Below, in pieces: positions 17,839 to 28,900 of a DNA stretch of 64,000 nt. A program made the translations under genes and the position numbers. This DNA comes from Monocercomonoides exilis. Taxonomy: Eukaryota; Preaxostyla; Oxymonadida; Polymastigidae. Below the pieces are notes generated by a model. It was not told the origin of the DNA. It saw nothing but the letters and a program-made list of their open reading frames with translations, and did no database searches. Within the stretch, counting starts at the first letter, position 1; each line of letters starts with the position of its first letter. The stretch lies in contig LSRY02000012.1 of assembly GCA_001643675.2 (NCBI GenBank), positions 1,428,501 through 1,492,500 on the forward strand. Direction: 5' to 3'.

Positions 17839-18861
17839 ATGAGCACAGAAAAAATTATTCCAGTTGTCCTTCTTTGCGCACTTCCAGCAAGCGGGAAAAG
17901 CGAATCAAGAGCGTTTTTGCGTTCACTACCTGTGGAAAAGTCACGAGCAGAGTTCAAAATTGGTTTCCCAACAATTCAGCTTGATGACTATCCTTATGTT
18001 GAAATGATGAAATTCTTTGATGCTGAGTTGGAGAAGCAAGGCCAGACAAGACCTTTTTATTACAGCGAGCTTTACACCTTCAAGAATCCATATGTTTGGG
18101 GTGTTCTTGTTGAAATGTTGAATGAAGATTATCATGACGTTATTAACAAGCGTACAATCGAGACAACTACTCCAACAAAATGGATGCTCGAACGTCTTGA
18201 TCGTATTTCTGCTTCAAGAGGGTTACCAAAGCCTTTCGAAAACTATTCCGCTGATGTTATCGCTAAACTCTGTGCTCGCTTTGATGATCATTGTGGCCGT
18301 TTTCTCAAGGAGAAGAATGACTATGCAAAGTCATACTCACCAGAACGTACAATCATCATCGAATTTGCACGTGGTGGAGGATGTGGTGCTGAGCGGTATC
18401 CTGACTTCTTCCCACTTCCAGAGCCTTTTGGTTATCAGTACTCTCTCAAGCAATTTTGCCCAGAAATTCTTTCTGTGTGCGCAATGTTGTATATTTACGT
18501 TACACCTGCACAAAGCTTTGAGAAGAATTTGTCTCGTGCTCCTCCTGTTGGGTGGACTGGATCGACTGATATCTTCCATTGCGTTCCAGATGTTGTTATG
18601 CACTGTGATTATGGCTGCGATGATTTTATGTATTTGCTCAAGCAAAGCGATAAGGACAACACACTTAAAGTACCAGGAAAAGACGGAAAGACTTATTACA
18701 TTCCGGCTGGTATTTTCGACAACAGAGAAGATCTGACAACATTCTGCAGAGGAGATGTGTCAACATGGCCAAAGGATAGTGTAGAAAAAATCTATGCTGC
18801 AATGACAAAAGCTTTCCAGGGTCTTCTGCAGCAATATAAAGTTATTCATCCAGAAATGTAA
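17839..18861 (+). CDS. P-loop NTPase/kinase-like protein of unknown role
   Basis: A single intronless frame of 340 residues. I start at the ATG at 17839 because the longer frame opens with TTG. Near the N-terminus VVLLCALPASGKSE is a Walker A-like loop preceded by a hydrophobic strand, as in small nucleotide-binding kinases. The rest is compact and globular with no low-complexity tract, unlike most neighbours, and has conserved-looking segments such as PTIQLDDYPYVEMM and IIIEFARGGGCGAERYPDFF. I recognise no named eukaryotic family. The compact, intronless, low-complexity-free character would fit a laterally acquired bacterial gene, but that is only a guess. Substrate and pathway are unknown. 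Confidence 0.8.
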   Translation: MSTEKIIPVVLLCALPASGKSESRAFLRSLPVEKSRAEFKIGFPTIQLDDYPYVEMMKFFDAELEKQGQTRPFYYSELYTFKNPYVWGVLVEMLNEDYHDVINKRTIETTTPTKWMLERLDRISASRGLPKPFENYSADVIAKLCARFDDHCGRFLKEKNDYAKSYSPERTIIIEFARGGGCGAERYPDFFPLPEPFGYQYSLKQFCPEILSVCAMLYIYVTPAQSFEKNLSRAPPVGWTGSTDIFHCVPDVVMHCDYGCDDFMYLLKQSDKDNTLKVPGKDGKTYYIPAGIFDNREDLTTFCRGDVSTWPKDSVEKIYAAMTKAFQGLLQQYKVIHPEM

Positions 18862-19182
18862 TTGCTCTCAGCATTGTTAAGAGTGAATTTAATCATTTGC
18901 CCATATATTTCTTACAATAAAAATTAGTGCACGCACCGATTTTGTTTGTATGTTTTTTATGATATATGTAAGAGCGTTTATCCTGTCAATACTTTATTTT
19001 TATCTTTTCATGAACTTTTTATACAAATTAAAACAAAGCACCAACTGAGTTCAATATATTTTCAAAATTTTTTTCTATATAATTGATTTTAATGTCTGCG
19101 GATGAGCTATTTGTTTATCCAAAGCATTCCCACTATAATTTTCATTTTTTCTTGAAAGATTTATCATAAATTTTTTGAGGAA
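18862..19182. other. Short intergenic spacer
   Basis: AT-rich spacer between two genes on the same strand. It presumably holds the polyadenylation region of the P-loop gene and the promoter of the next gene; I see no further feature. Confidence 0.5.
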
Positions 19183-20191
19183 ATGAATCAACCAATAACT
19201 GGAAATCAGAGTTCCGATAGTCAGCTTTATAGCGGGGGTTACGGACAGCTTGGAAATGCGAATGAAATTGCTCAACAACAAAGTTTTGGCGGAATCGGAA
19301 CATCAACTGCTCCAGTCTCAAATTCATCAAATAAAAATCTGAATAAAGATAAAATTATGCAGATATTATCATTGGTTATGATGATATGGATGCTTATCAC
19401 TTCTACCTTGTTTTTTACTCACGGAACGTTAGCTTTGATTTTTTATCGTGATCATCTATTCGCGACTCTATTGCTTGCTTTTATTCTTCCGTATGTACAT
19501 TCTAGTATTTTTTCACTCTTTGAAGACATATTTTGTATAAAAAAATTAGAATCGGAAGTCTCATATTATTTGTTTCATGCTTCAACATAAAAAGGATTTA
19601 CAAAGCCTTTCCATTTTTGATGACGAGGTTCCATCGAACTACATTTTCAATACTGTTTGCCAATATTTATACAATTTATGAACCTTTCTTTCTTTATTTT
19701 TTTCTTTTAAAGACTCACTTTTATTGCAGCTGATGTTCATGTACCAATAGCACCAATTTTAACACCATTTTGCGCATTTTGGGGTTTGGGGAGCGCAATT
19801 TTCCAATATGTGTTTTTGTGTATTGTTAAAAGTCCTGAAGAAAAACAGAGATTTGATGTGTGCATTTATAAAAAAATATTTTTTTGAAAATCGCTTTCTG
19901 TTACAAAAAATTTATCTTTTGTTCCTTGTTTAATTATTATTTAACAATTTATAGGACTATAGACTGGAGATATTCTCAAAATTGGAGCTTGTGAAAGAGC
20001 CTTTTACAATTCAACAGCCAGCAGCACATGCATCATCAGAGATTCCACAACAATCTAATGCTTTTTCATTTTCTCAGCCAAATGAAACATTTGGAAATAG
20101 TGGATATTCTCAACCATTCACTTCATCACCAAGTTATGATATTTCTTCATCAAATGCAGCTCAAGGTGGATATGAAAGGCCATCATTTTAA
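19183..20191 (+). CDS. Small multispanning membrane protein, unrecognised
   Basis: Four exons, 19183-19490, 19550-19654, 19713-19857 and 19955-20191, total 795 nt (264 residues) in frame, with donors GTATG, GTTTG and GTGTG. A polar Gln/Ser/Gly N-terminus (about 58 residues) is followed by roughly four hydrophobic segments, including IMQILSLVMMIWMLITSTLF, LFATLLLAFILPIGSLILFV and an Ala/Pro-containing segment near PILTPFCAFWGLGSAIF. A polar C-tail rich in Ser, Gln, Phe and Gly ends GGYERPSF. No charged pore or catalytic motif is apparent. Its position next to the KDEL receptor and VPS53 invites, but does not prove, a Golgi or endosomal location. Confidence 0.7.
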
Positions 20192-20330
20192 TTCTGTAAA
20201 ATGTTATTTCTCTTTTTAATTAATTTTTTAAAGATTTTTATTGACAATTATGAAAATGAATAAACTGAGATTTTCTCGATTTTTTCATTTTCTGTTATGG
20301 CTGTGAGAATGATCTCGGATCGAATAAAAG

Positions 20331-21264
20331 ATGATGTTCAATATCTTTCGTCTCGCTGCAGATTTTTGCCATCTTACATCAAGAATGCTTTTGTTGTATC
20401 AAATATATAAAAGGAAGTCGGCCGATGGTTTTATTTTTTTGTTTTACTAATGGAGATTACAAATCTAATAATTTGAAATTTTTTGCATATGATGCAAAAC
20501 TTCTTTTTTAATTTGTTCAGGCATTTCATTAAAAACGCAAATCATGTATTTGATTGTGTTTTTGACACGATATCTTGGTTTGAATTTGCCATTTTTCAAG
20601 ATAATATTTTTTATGAATATTCTTTATTCAATAACTTCCCTGTCTTTACATTATATTTGCATTTTGCATGCGCTTATATGCTTATTCTTTTATCTGCAAA
20701 AGATCTTTTTTGGAATCATGCTTATTTGTACAACACCATCTTCAAGATTCTTTACATTGCAACAACCATGATAACTGTTTACCTAATCGCAATAAAATTT
20801 AAAAGTTTGAATTTTTGTTGAAGAGCTTTCATATGTGTATATTGAATTTTGATTAAACTTCAGAAACATACAGAAAAGAATTAGACCGATTCCCATTTCA
20901 ATATCTTCTTCTTGGAGCATTCATTCTTTGCTTTATATTCAATTCAAATCATAAAAAGTGGTTTGAATATGTATATGCCTTCTCATTATATGTAGAATCG
21001 GTGTCAATTATACCTCAGCTTGTGCTGCTTGTCGAACAAAGTGAAGTATCAAATCTTACAAGTTATTATATTCTATTTCTTGGTGCATATCGGGGATTAT
21101 ATATCTTGAATTGGATTGTGAGAATAATTACTGAAAGGCATTATAAGGCATGGATTTCATGGGTTTGCGGAATAATTCAAACAGTTTTGTATGCAGATTT
21201 CTTCTACGAATTCTTCAAAGCTAAAAAAATGGGGAAGAAGATGGAATTGCCAATACCAGAATAA
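20331..21264 (+). CDS. ERD2: ER lumen protein retaining receptor (KDEL receptor, ERD2)
   Basis: Four exons, 20331-20427, 20521-20577, 20703-20804 and 20864-21264 (657 nt, 218 residues, close to the usual 212). The spliced N-terminus reads MMFNIFRLAADFCHL, then KSADGISLKTQIMYLIVFLT followed by RYLDLFW across two junctions. This matches the family pattern FRL..D..HL, KSRSCAGIS.K.Q and VF.TRYLDL. The last exon carries EYVYAFSLYVESVSIIPQ, LGAYRGLYILNWI and GIIQTVLYADFFYEF, all hallmark segments of this seven-helix Golgi receptor. It returns escaped ER luminal proteins bearing a KDEL-type C-terminus by COPI vesicles. A second ATG three bases downstream is an equally possible start. Identification is firm. 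Confidence 0.95.
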
Positions 21265-22126
21265 GTCAAATATTCGTTTAAACCTTAATGTTACAACAAC
21301 ACTTGTTTTCATTGAACTGAAATTCACCGTGAAGATAGAGAACTCAAATTTTTTGTTTTTTTTCGTGATTAATTTGACACAAGGAGAAAATAAAAGAAAA
21401 TATTTATACAAATATTTTTCACTCAAGTTCAATCTCTTTTTTTTTTTCTTTTTGCTGCCTTTAACTGCACTTCGCTTGTATATTTTTATTGATTGCATAT
21501 CAGTTTATGCGTTTTAACCCATTATAACGACAATTAACATTTTGTTTTGAAGAAAAACTATTCGACTTGAAGCGAGTGAAATAACACAATCAAGGAAATT
21601 AGGAGTAATCCAACATGCTCACGAGTTTTAGAGCATGCTGGAGCTAATTTCAGAAAACAAAAAAACAAAAACAGATATAATTTTGAAATGTGGAAAAAAA
21701 TGAACTTAAAGGAATTTGAAAAAAATCACAAGAATGATTGCAATGTAACAACTCGAATAGGAAGATAGATTTTAAGAGATGAATAAGAATACGATGACGA
21801 ATTAGGGAAACGTGAAAGATGAAGCAAGAAATATTTAAGTGTTAGTGATGTGTTGAAGGAGATAAACGTTATGTTTTCTTCATTTCAGCAAATTGATCAA
21901 AAATCATTTGTCTTTCTTCTCGTTTCAGTTGCTAAAAATTCAATCGCACAAGCATCGAGAATATTAACATACATAATAATTAAAATCAGATGAAAAAGAA
22001 GAGTTGAAAGAGGATAATAGAAAGGCAGAGCGATTAAGAAAAAAAAAGAGAGAGAGAATGTTTAAAATACAATAATTTTTCAATAAATTATTAATTTATC
22101 ATTGAGCATTCAAAAAAAAACAATAA
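21265..22126. other. Convergent intergenic region with a bipartite hairpin
   Basis: 862 bp between the 3' ends of the KDEL receptor and VPS53 genes. It is AT-rich and lacks a credible coding frame. The one structured element I see is the two-stem hairpin at 21595-21651, listed separately. Confidence 0.5.
21595..21651. other. Bipartite stem-loop, possible structured RNA
   Basis: An outer 8-bp perfect stem (21595-21602 with 21644-21651) encloses an asymmetric internal loop (7 nt against 2 nt) and an inner 11-bp stem with one A-C mismatch (21610-21620 with 21631-21641), closed by a 10-nt loop. It lies about 330 bp beyond the KDEL receptor stop. It could be a 3' UTR element or part of a small RNA gene; no box motif is decisive. 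Confidence 0.35.
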
Positions 22127-22482
22127 TCACACCTTCAATTCGCATATGCGTGTGAGTGTGTCTTTTGTCCCGTCTGGGAAGTATGCCAAAAATGTCTGCA
22201 CCAGACAGTCTGTTGGCGTGGTGACAAGCTGATACGTCGTCTTCGTCTTCGAGAAGCCTTCACGAATCTTCGCTTTGTAACTGCACCATCCAGAATATGT
22301 CGAGAGAAGAGAAGATTCAGACAGAAAATGAGTTATCAATCAATAATTTAAAAAAAAAAAGGTATAAAAATTTACAAAGTTATCCAATAAAATATACAGT
22401 TAATGAAAGAAAATAAAATTCTTTTTCATGTTTGTAATTTTTACCCCTCTCACAAAATCATTCAGTATTCTTCCTTCCTTTC

Positions 22483-22519
<37 letters not shown>

Positions 22520-25500
22520 GTCTTTCTCTCTCTTTCTCTCTCATTCTATCTCAACATACGCCAAATCCGCCGATTTTCCGAGGCTGTCAGGCAGATTAAT
22601 CAGAATCGACTGGATGTTCTCCAAGTCCACCATCACCTGCGACACCGACACCTGGTTGAGCTTCTTGATTTTGCTGAGTATCTGCACAAGCCTGTTGATG
22701 AAGTGGCCCACAAACACGCCCAAAAACCTTCTCCACCGCAAGTCATACAGCGTCGCTGCGCTCTTCGCAAACACGACAGGCAGCAGCTGCGCCAGCTGGT
22801 GCACAAACGGCGACTCCGACGAGGCAGACGAGGAAGCTCCTGAAGAAGACGCGGCAGCTGATGAGTCAGTGAGCTTCGAGATGACACTCGGGATGGTTGC
22901 GATCAGGTCATCCACAGCAGATAAACAGAAGTACGCCAGCCCCTCTTGCCCGACGGAGATGATTTTCGACGCCTTGTCCAGCGGTGCGGTCGCATTCAGC
23001 ATCTCTGCGAACTGCGGCTGGATGTTCTTGGCGATCGTCTGGATGAGCTGCTCCGTCGTCTCGTAGCAGTACATCCCTGTGTTGATGATCACACACGTCA
23101 GTTCTTCTTCCTCCTCAGTCAGCTTCACCAGGTCGTGCTGGTACGGCATCAGAATCGGGCCTGCTGATGACACAGACGCAGAAGAGGCAGAGTTGGAGGT
23201 GGTTGTCTGGAGAAGTCGTTGGATTGCTCTGGAAATTGTTGATAATCATCGTAAAAGTTAATTAAAAAAAAGAAAAAAGAAAAAAGAAAAGAAAAAAAAA
23301 AAAAAAGAGAGAGAGAGAGAGAGAATTTTTATTGAATAATGAGAAATCAATTGATTACAAATGCATGTAAGTTAGATTTTTATTTAAAAAAATGCAATTC
23401 TTAATAGAAGCACAGACCTTGGGTATTTCGCATAGATGTTGTCGAGATACGAGCACAAGTGCAGCATAAACACCAGAGAGATATCTGACATCGTCTTCTC
23501 CCTCGACAGCGACTTTGTGCGTGAGTAGCTCGTTTTGATCCTCTTGAACAGCTTCGCCGCGCTCGCCAGCACTGTCCCTTCTTCGTCCTTGGCTGTCTCT
23601 GAAGAAGACGACACCTCAGTCACCAGCTGCATCAGCTCTTTGTCTTCCTGCTGCACAAACAGGTTCAGATACGGCAGGAACGACGACGACAGCACTCCCT
23701 TGAATGAAGGCGCAAATGGCTCAATCACCTGCTCCCCTGCTTTCTTCGCCCGCTCTGTCCGCGCCAGTCTGGCCAGGCGCTTCTCCTCCATCTCCTTCTT
23801 CCGCTGCTGCATCAGCGCCTTCTCCTTCCTTTTCTGATACTTCCGCCTCACTTGCTCCGCTGTGGTGGCGGGCGCATTCATGTCGATGCTGTCTTCGGAC
23901 TCTTCCTCTTCGTTCTCTTCTTCCCCACCTGCCCCTCCTCCTCCCATTCCTCCTCCTCCGTCTCGCATCGCATCCAGCTTCACCATCACACGCGCCTGCT
24001 CCATCCTGTTCTTCCATTTGTTCTCAGCCTCCTCTTCTTCATCACCACTCCCTCTTCCTTTCCTCTTCTCCTTCCCTTCTTTCCCCTTTCTGCTGTCCTT
24101 CTTTTTCTTCTTCCGCCGAAACCTGCTTTTGCCTGCCAGCGCTGCAAAGTGGCCGTCATCGTCGTCTGAAAACGACCCTTCGTCCGAATCTTCCTCTCCT
24201 TCGTCATTCATCTCGTCGTCGTCGTCAAATCCCTGGTTGTCCTCGTCGCTCTCCAGCTGTATCAGAATAGACTTCATGTAGATGTCCAGGTCCTCCTCAA
24301 ACTCCAGCGTCGTCAGCAGCACTTTCACCAGGACGGCGATGTCCAGCCCTGCCCCGTCGCCGCCTCCGCCTCGCCCGTCGCTCCCGTCTGGCCCGCCAGC
24401 CCGGTGGAGCACGAGATCCAGGTCTTTCTTCGTCTTCTGGCAGAACTCCCACGCAAGATGCGCTGGGATGCACCACAGCGGGGGAAACACGGCTTTGTGT
24501 CTGGGTTTTGGAAGGATTGATGATTTAAATAAGAATTTAAAGAGATTTTTATTTTTTTGAATGGCAAAGCGAATGGAATTATTTTTGTATATTTTTTGAT
24601 TGATTTTATATGAATAAATATAAACGGGGTTTTCAAACCTGTCAACAACTCTGATTGTCTTTTTCAGCCACACGTATCTTTCAGGCACATGCCGAAGATC
24701 GTTCTTCGAACCGCCTGTAAGATAGTCTTTTCCGTAACTCCTCAAAAGATCCTCACATAAAGAATTAGTAATATCCATCCTATTTATTAGGTTTAACAAA
24801 ATATTGGCATACAAAATATAAGTTATGAAAAATCGTTTTGCATAAAAAAATAAGCACACCTTGTGGACTCTCCAAGGAGCGTTGCGCAATTAAAAGCTCC
24901 CCTCATTCTCTTTTCTTCTGATTCTTCTGTGATTTCATCCCAATCTCTAACACTAAAAAAAAAAAGATAAAAATTTACCAAATGAAATAAGTGTTATATT
25001 GAAAAGTATGAAAAAGAAGTCTGAGTGCACCTTCTAATAGATCCTACGATATTTCTCTCAAGCTGTCTCAAAACATCAGTCGAGTCATCAACAAGAGCTG
25101 TTATTTGCGGGATTCTGAACTGTTTGAAAAATGAAATTAATGATTTCATTTGCTAAAAATAAATATTGTTTTTAATATTAAAATATATAGACGATATAAA
25201 TTACAAATGTTTACCTTTAATTGCTCTGGAAGATCCTCATATTGCTGTTTTTCAACAAGTTCTCGAAAAACTTCAAGACCGGTAACTATATTCAAATGGT
25301 TTTCTTAACAAAAATAACAAAGCAATGAAAGGCAATACCGAGCATTTGCAGTTTCTTAAAAGCAGATATAGAGTTTGCAAGACTCTTTTTTTCAAAATCC
25401 AATTGACTGATTTCTACACAAATGCTTTGAACCATTGTCTCCGATTCCTCGCTTTTCGTTTTTATATCTTGTATTTTTTGCCTTAAGTCCTATGTTATGA

Positions 25501-25781
25501 AAGCATATTCGGTGAACAAAAATTACTATAATAAACTGAATAAATACATCAATTGCAGTGTGTGCTCTTTCTAATTGTTCTTTTCCCTTTGAGCGAGACA
25601 GAGATTGTTTTCTCACAGCTTCCGACATCTCGCTGTCAAGTTGGGATATTTTCTCACGCAGAGCACGAGATACTTTATCAATTTCACTCAAACTTTCTTC
25701 AGAAGGAAAAATGCTGTTGACAAAGGCAATGGCATCAAAGTCGTCATTATCAAGGGCAGCCCATGTTACAGATGTTTCCAT
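22127..25781 (-). CDS. VPS53: VPS53, GARP/EARP tethering complex subunit
   Basis: Nine exons: 25548-25781, 25339-25489, 25215-25285, 25031-25152, 24860-24952, 24639-24779, 23418-24500, 22560-23228 and 22127-22280. They total 2718 nt (905 residues; human about 830). The N-terminus matches the Vps53 family segment by segment: DFDAIAFVNSIFPSEESLSE, then KIQDIKTKSEESETM, FRIPQITAL, and RHVPERYVWLKKTIRVVDRH before AVFPPLWCIPAHLAWEFC. The C-terminus (AKIREGFSKTKTTYQLVTTP) also fits. Vps53 joins Vps51, 52 and 54 to tether endosome-derived vesicles at the trans-Golgi. A large acidic and Lys/Arg-rich insert (about 23730-24240) is not present in animal homologues. An upstream in-frame ATG at 25856 would add 25 residues; I prefer 25781 because homology starts just after it. 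Confidence 0.93.
23287..23324. repeat. A-rich/(GA)n tract in a VPS53 intron
   Basis: A simple A-rich then GA-repeat stretch lies in the intron between the two large 3' exons of VPS53. On the coding strand it is a pyrimidine-rich tract, which may serve as or mimic a polypyrimidine tract. Confidence 0.6.
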
Positions 25782-25970
25782 TCTGCCCTTATCTGCGAAA
25801 CGACAAAGTTTGTTAAAAAATCTAATAAAAATATGGGCTGAAATATTTTGTTGCATCTTTCAATTTATTGTTATTTTTAAAGAAACAAAGTCAATTAATT
25901 GAAATGAATGATTTTCGAAAATTATCATGATCAAAAATAACCATTAATTGTTAAAATCGTTAAAGATCGA
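25782..25970. promoter_or_regulatory. Divergent promoter region, VPS53 / AP-3 beta
   Basis: At most 189 bp (114 bp if VPS53 starts at its upstream ATG) separate the start codons of two divergently transcribed genes. Both 5' UTRs and both promoters must fit here, so the region is probably a shared bidirectional promoter. No motif can be named with confidence; the sequence is AT-rich. Confidence 0.55.
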
Positions 25971-28900
25971 ATGTCTGGTCTGGATAATCCATACTATGCT
26001 GATTTCACACCAGCAAAGGTATTCTTAATATAATTCATTAATTTAGCTAAATAACTCACTTATTAACTCTTTTAATGTTTCGTTAGATAAGTGAAATCAA
26101 ATATCTTCTTGATTCGCTCGAGCCAAACAAAATGTTCGAAGCTTTGAAAAGATTATGCGCATTCACCGTTAAAGGATTCGATGTATCACCTGTTTTCCCT
26201 CAAGTTGTGAAGGCAATTTTAACTCCATCGTTGGATGTCAAACGACTTATTTATCAATTCATCGTTATGAACAGTCGAAAGTCACCTGATTTGTGCTTGC
26301 TGACTGTTGACAAACTTCACAAAGATGCAACTGAAAGCGATAATCCGTTGATCAGAGGACTTGCTTTAAGGACACTTTCATCTCTTAATGTGCCAGAAAT
26401 TATCCAGGTTTTATCTCATGATATTTCAAAAGGAGCAACAGACGGTTCTCCATATGTTCGCAAAGCTGCAGCATTTGCAATTCCAAAGTTGGTCAAGCTC
26501 GAGCCATCAATGAGAGAGACAATGATTGAACTTATTGGAACAATGCTTAAAGACCAGAGTACAGTTGTCCTTGGACCCGTAATTTTTGCATTCAATTCTG
26601 TGTGTCCAACAGAATTTAGATTACTTCACTCAAACTTCCGAAGAATTGTATTGTTGTTGGTCGATTTTGATGAATGGTCTCAGATCTTGACTCTTAACGT
26701 TCTTTTGAATTATGCACGAAATCAATTCCTGTCACCTTTCGGAGATTCCAAAGAGAAAAAAGAAAAGAAAGAAAAAGATGATGAAAAGGCCGAATCAGAA
26801 ACCGAAGAAGATGAATTTGAATCATTTATGATGAGAAAAGACCCTCTTCCTTCAACTGGTGGATTTTTGAAGGGGAAAATGAGCTCTATGATTGATGAAG
26901 ATTTGCGCTACATCATCCAAAACATAAGCCCTCTCTTGCAATCTGCCAACAGCGGAGTTGTGCTGTCTGTGGTAACCTTCATGTTTTATTGCGCACCCGA
27001 GCAGGAATTCCTGCCTGCAGCCCGTGCAGCCACAAGACTGATTTTCGGAGGTACTCCATCAGCTGATGTTGCACTGCGCTCAGTGGCAGCTATGGCTGTC
27101 CAGAGACCCAGCCTGTTCTCATCGGTCTACAAGGAGTTCTTCTTGTTCTCAGACTACACAACTTACGGAAAGCTGATGAGATTGACGATCTTGTCGCATA
27201 TTGCAAATGAGTCGAATGCAAGACATATTCTGCGTGAAATGCAAGTTTGTCATGTTTATTCTATTTAAAACAAATATTTATCTATATTTTGTGTTCATTT
27301 ATCTATCTATTCAAAAATTCAATAAATCACCTTTGTGTTAAACAAATGAAACAAACAGTCATATGTGCACTTCTCAGACAAAGCTGTTGTGTGTGCAGCG
27401 ATTGAGGCCATCACAAGGATTGCTCTGCTTGTGCCATCTGTCCGTCTGCAGTGCATGAAAGGCTGTGTGGGACTGCTCAGAAGCACTCACCCCGAAGTGG
27501 TTGGAGCAGCTGTTATCTGTGTCAGGAATCTCATCCAGTCGCAGATGGCGAATTTGGCTACAAGAAAGAGAAGACTCAGAGAAAAGAAGGAGAAGAAGCA
27601 GAAGAAGAAGGAATCAGGCGATGCTTCTGGCGATGAAAGCAACGATGATAAGGACGATTCAGACAAGAAAGACCAAAGCGATTCAGAAGAAGACACCAAA
27701 AAGAAGGACAAGAAGGGCAAAGGCAAAGGATGGTATGATTCCCTGTTTGACAGCATGGGTGGAGGCTCCAAAGGATTCTATGGCAGTGGCGAAGAAGGTG
27801 ATGACGACGATGAAGGATCAGTTGCTGAGCAGGAGAAGGAGATCAAAAAGGTTATGATCAACTTGGCGAAAATGCTGAAGGATATTACAACTCCCACAGC
27901 ACGTGCCTCAATCATCTGGCTGATTGGTCACTATGCTCATCTTATTCCTCACCATGCACCAGACTCCCTCCGTCTTCTCATTTCGTCCTTCTGCCAAGAG
28001 GAAGACGAAGTTAAGCTGCAAATCCTCACTTTTGCTGCCAAAATGTTCCTGCATGCCAATCCACCTGAGACAGACGATGATTCTGATGCTGGCTCTTCTT
28101 CTTCTTCTTCTTCTTCTTCAAGCCTTTCAGGATCAGCCTCAACAGAACCATTGTTCAAGGCGTCTGTGTGCGATGTGATTGACAAGCTGTTCCTGCAGGT
28201 GTGCAACTACGCCCGCTTCGACCGCAGCACCGACATCAGAGAGCGCTCTCGCTTCTATCGCGTGCTGCTCCCTTCGTCTGCAGGCTCTGACCAGCTGAAG
28301 GAGGAGCTGCGCCGTTCACTTCTGTCTGACAGGCCGAAGCCGTCTGCCTCCACAAACGAGGACATGTCACTCACTAAGTTCACTGTGGGTTCGATGTCGC
28401 ATGTGCTGGGCATGCCAATCAAAGGATACACACCTCTGGAAGACTTCCCAGAGACTGTTGATGAAGAAGCCAGGAAGCTCAGACAGCCACCTGTGCCAGC
28501 TGCGATTGAGGTGAAGAGGGGAGATCACCACAAACACAGAGGACGCAAGTCTCGCTCAGACAAGTCAGACGGTGGTGACTGGCTGGCCTCTGACTCTGAA
28601 AGCTCTTCTGATGGCTCTTCGACTTCTCGTTCACGCCGATCAAGCCGCTCTTCATCGAGATCGTCTTCCCGTTCCACACGCCGTTCGTCTGCTTCTTCGC
28701 GGTCGTCTGGTTCTCGCTCTCGCTCTCGTTCAAGCAGCCGCTCAGCTTCTGCTTCATCACGAAGCCCATCCCGCTCGCCTTCTGCATCATCCAGAAGCTC
28801 TCGTTCCAGAAGCAGATCTTCTTCACGTTCATCGTCGCGCTCCCAATCGCGTTCGGTGTCGCGTGCCCGCTCCAATTCTCGCTCGCCGTCTTCTTCCCGG

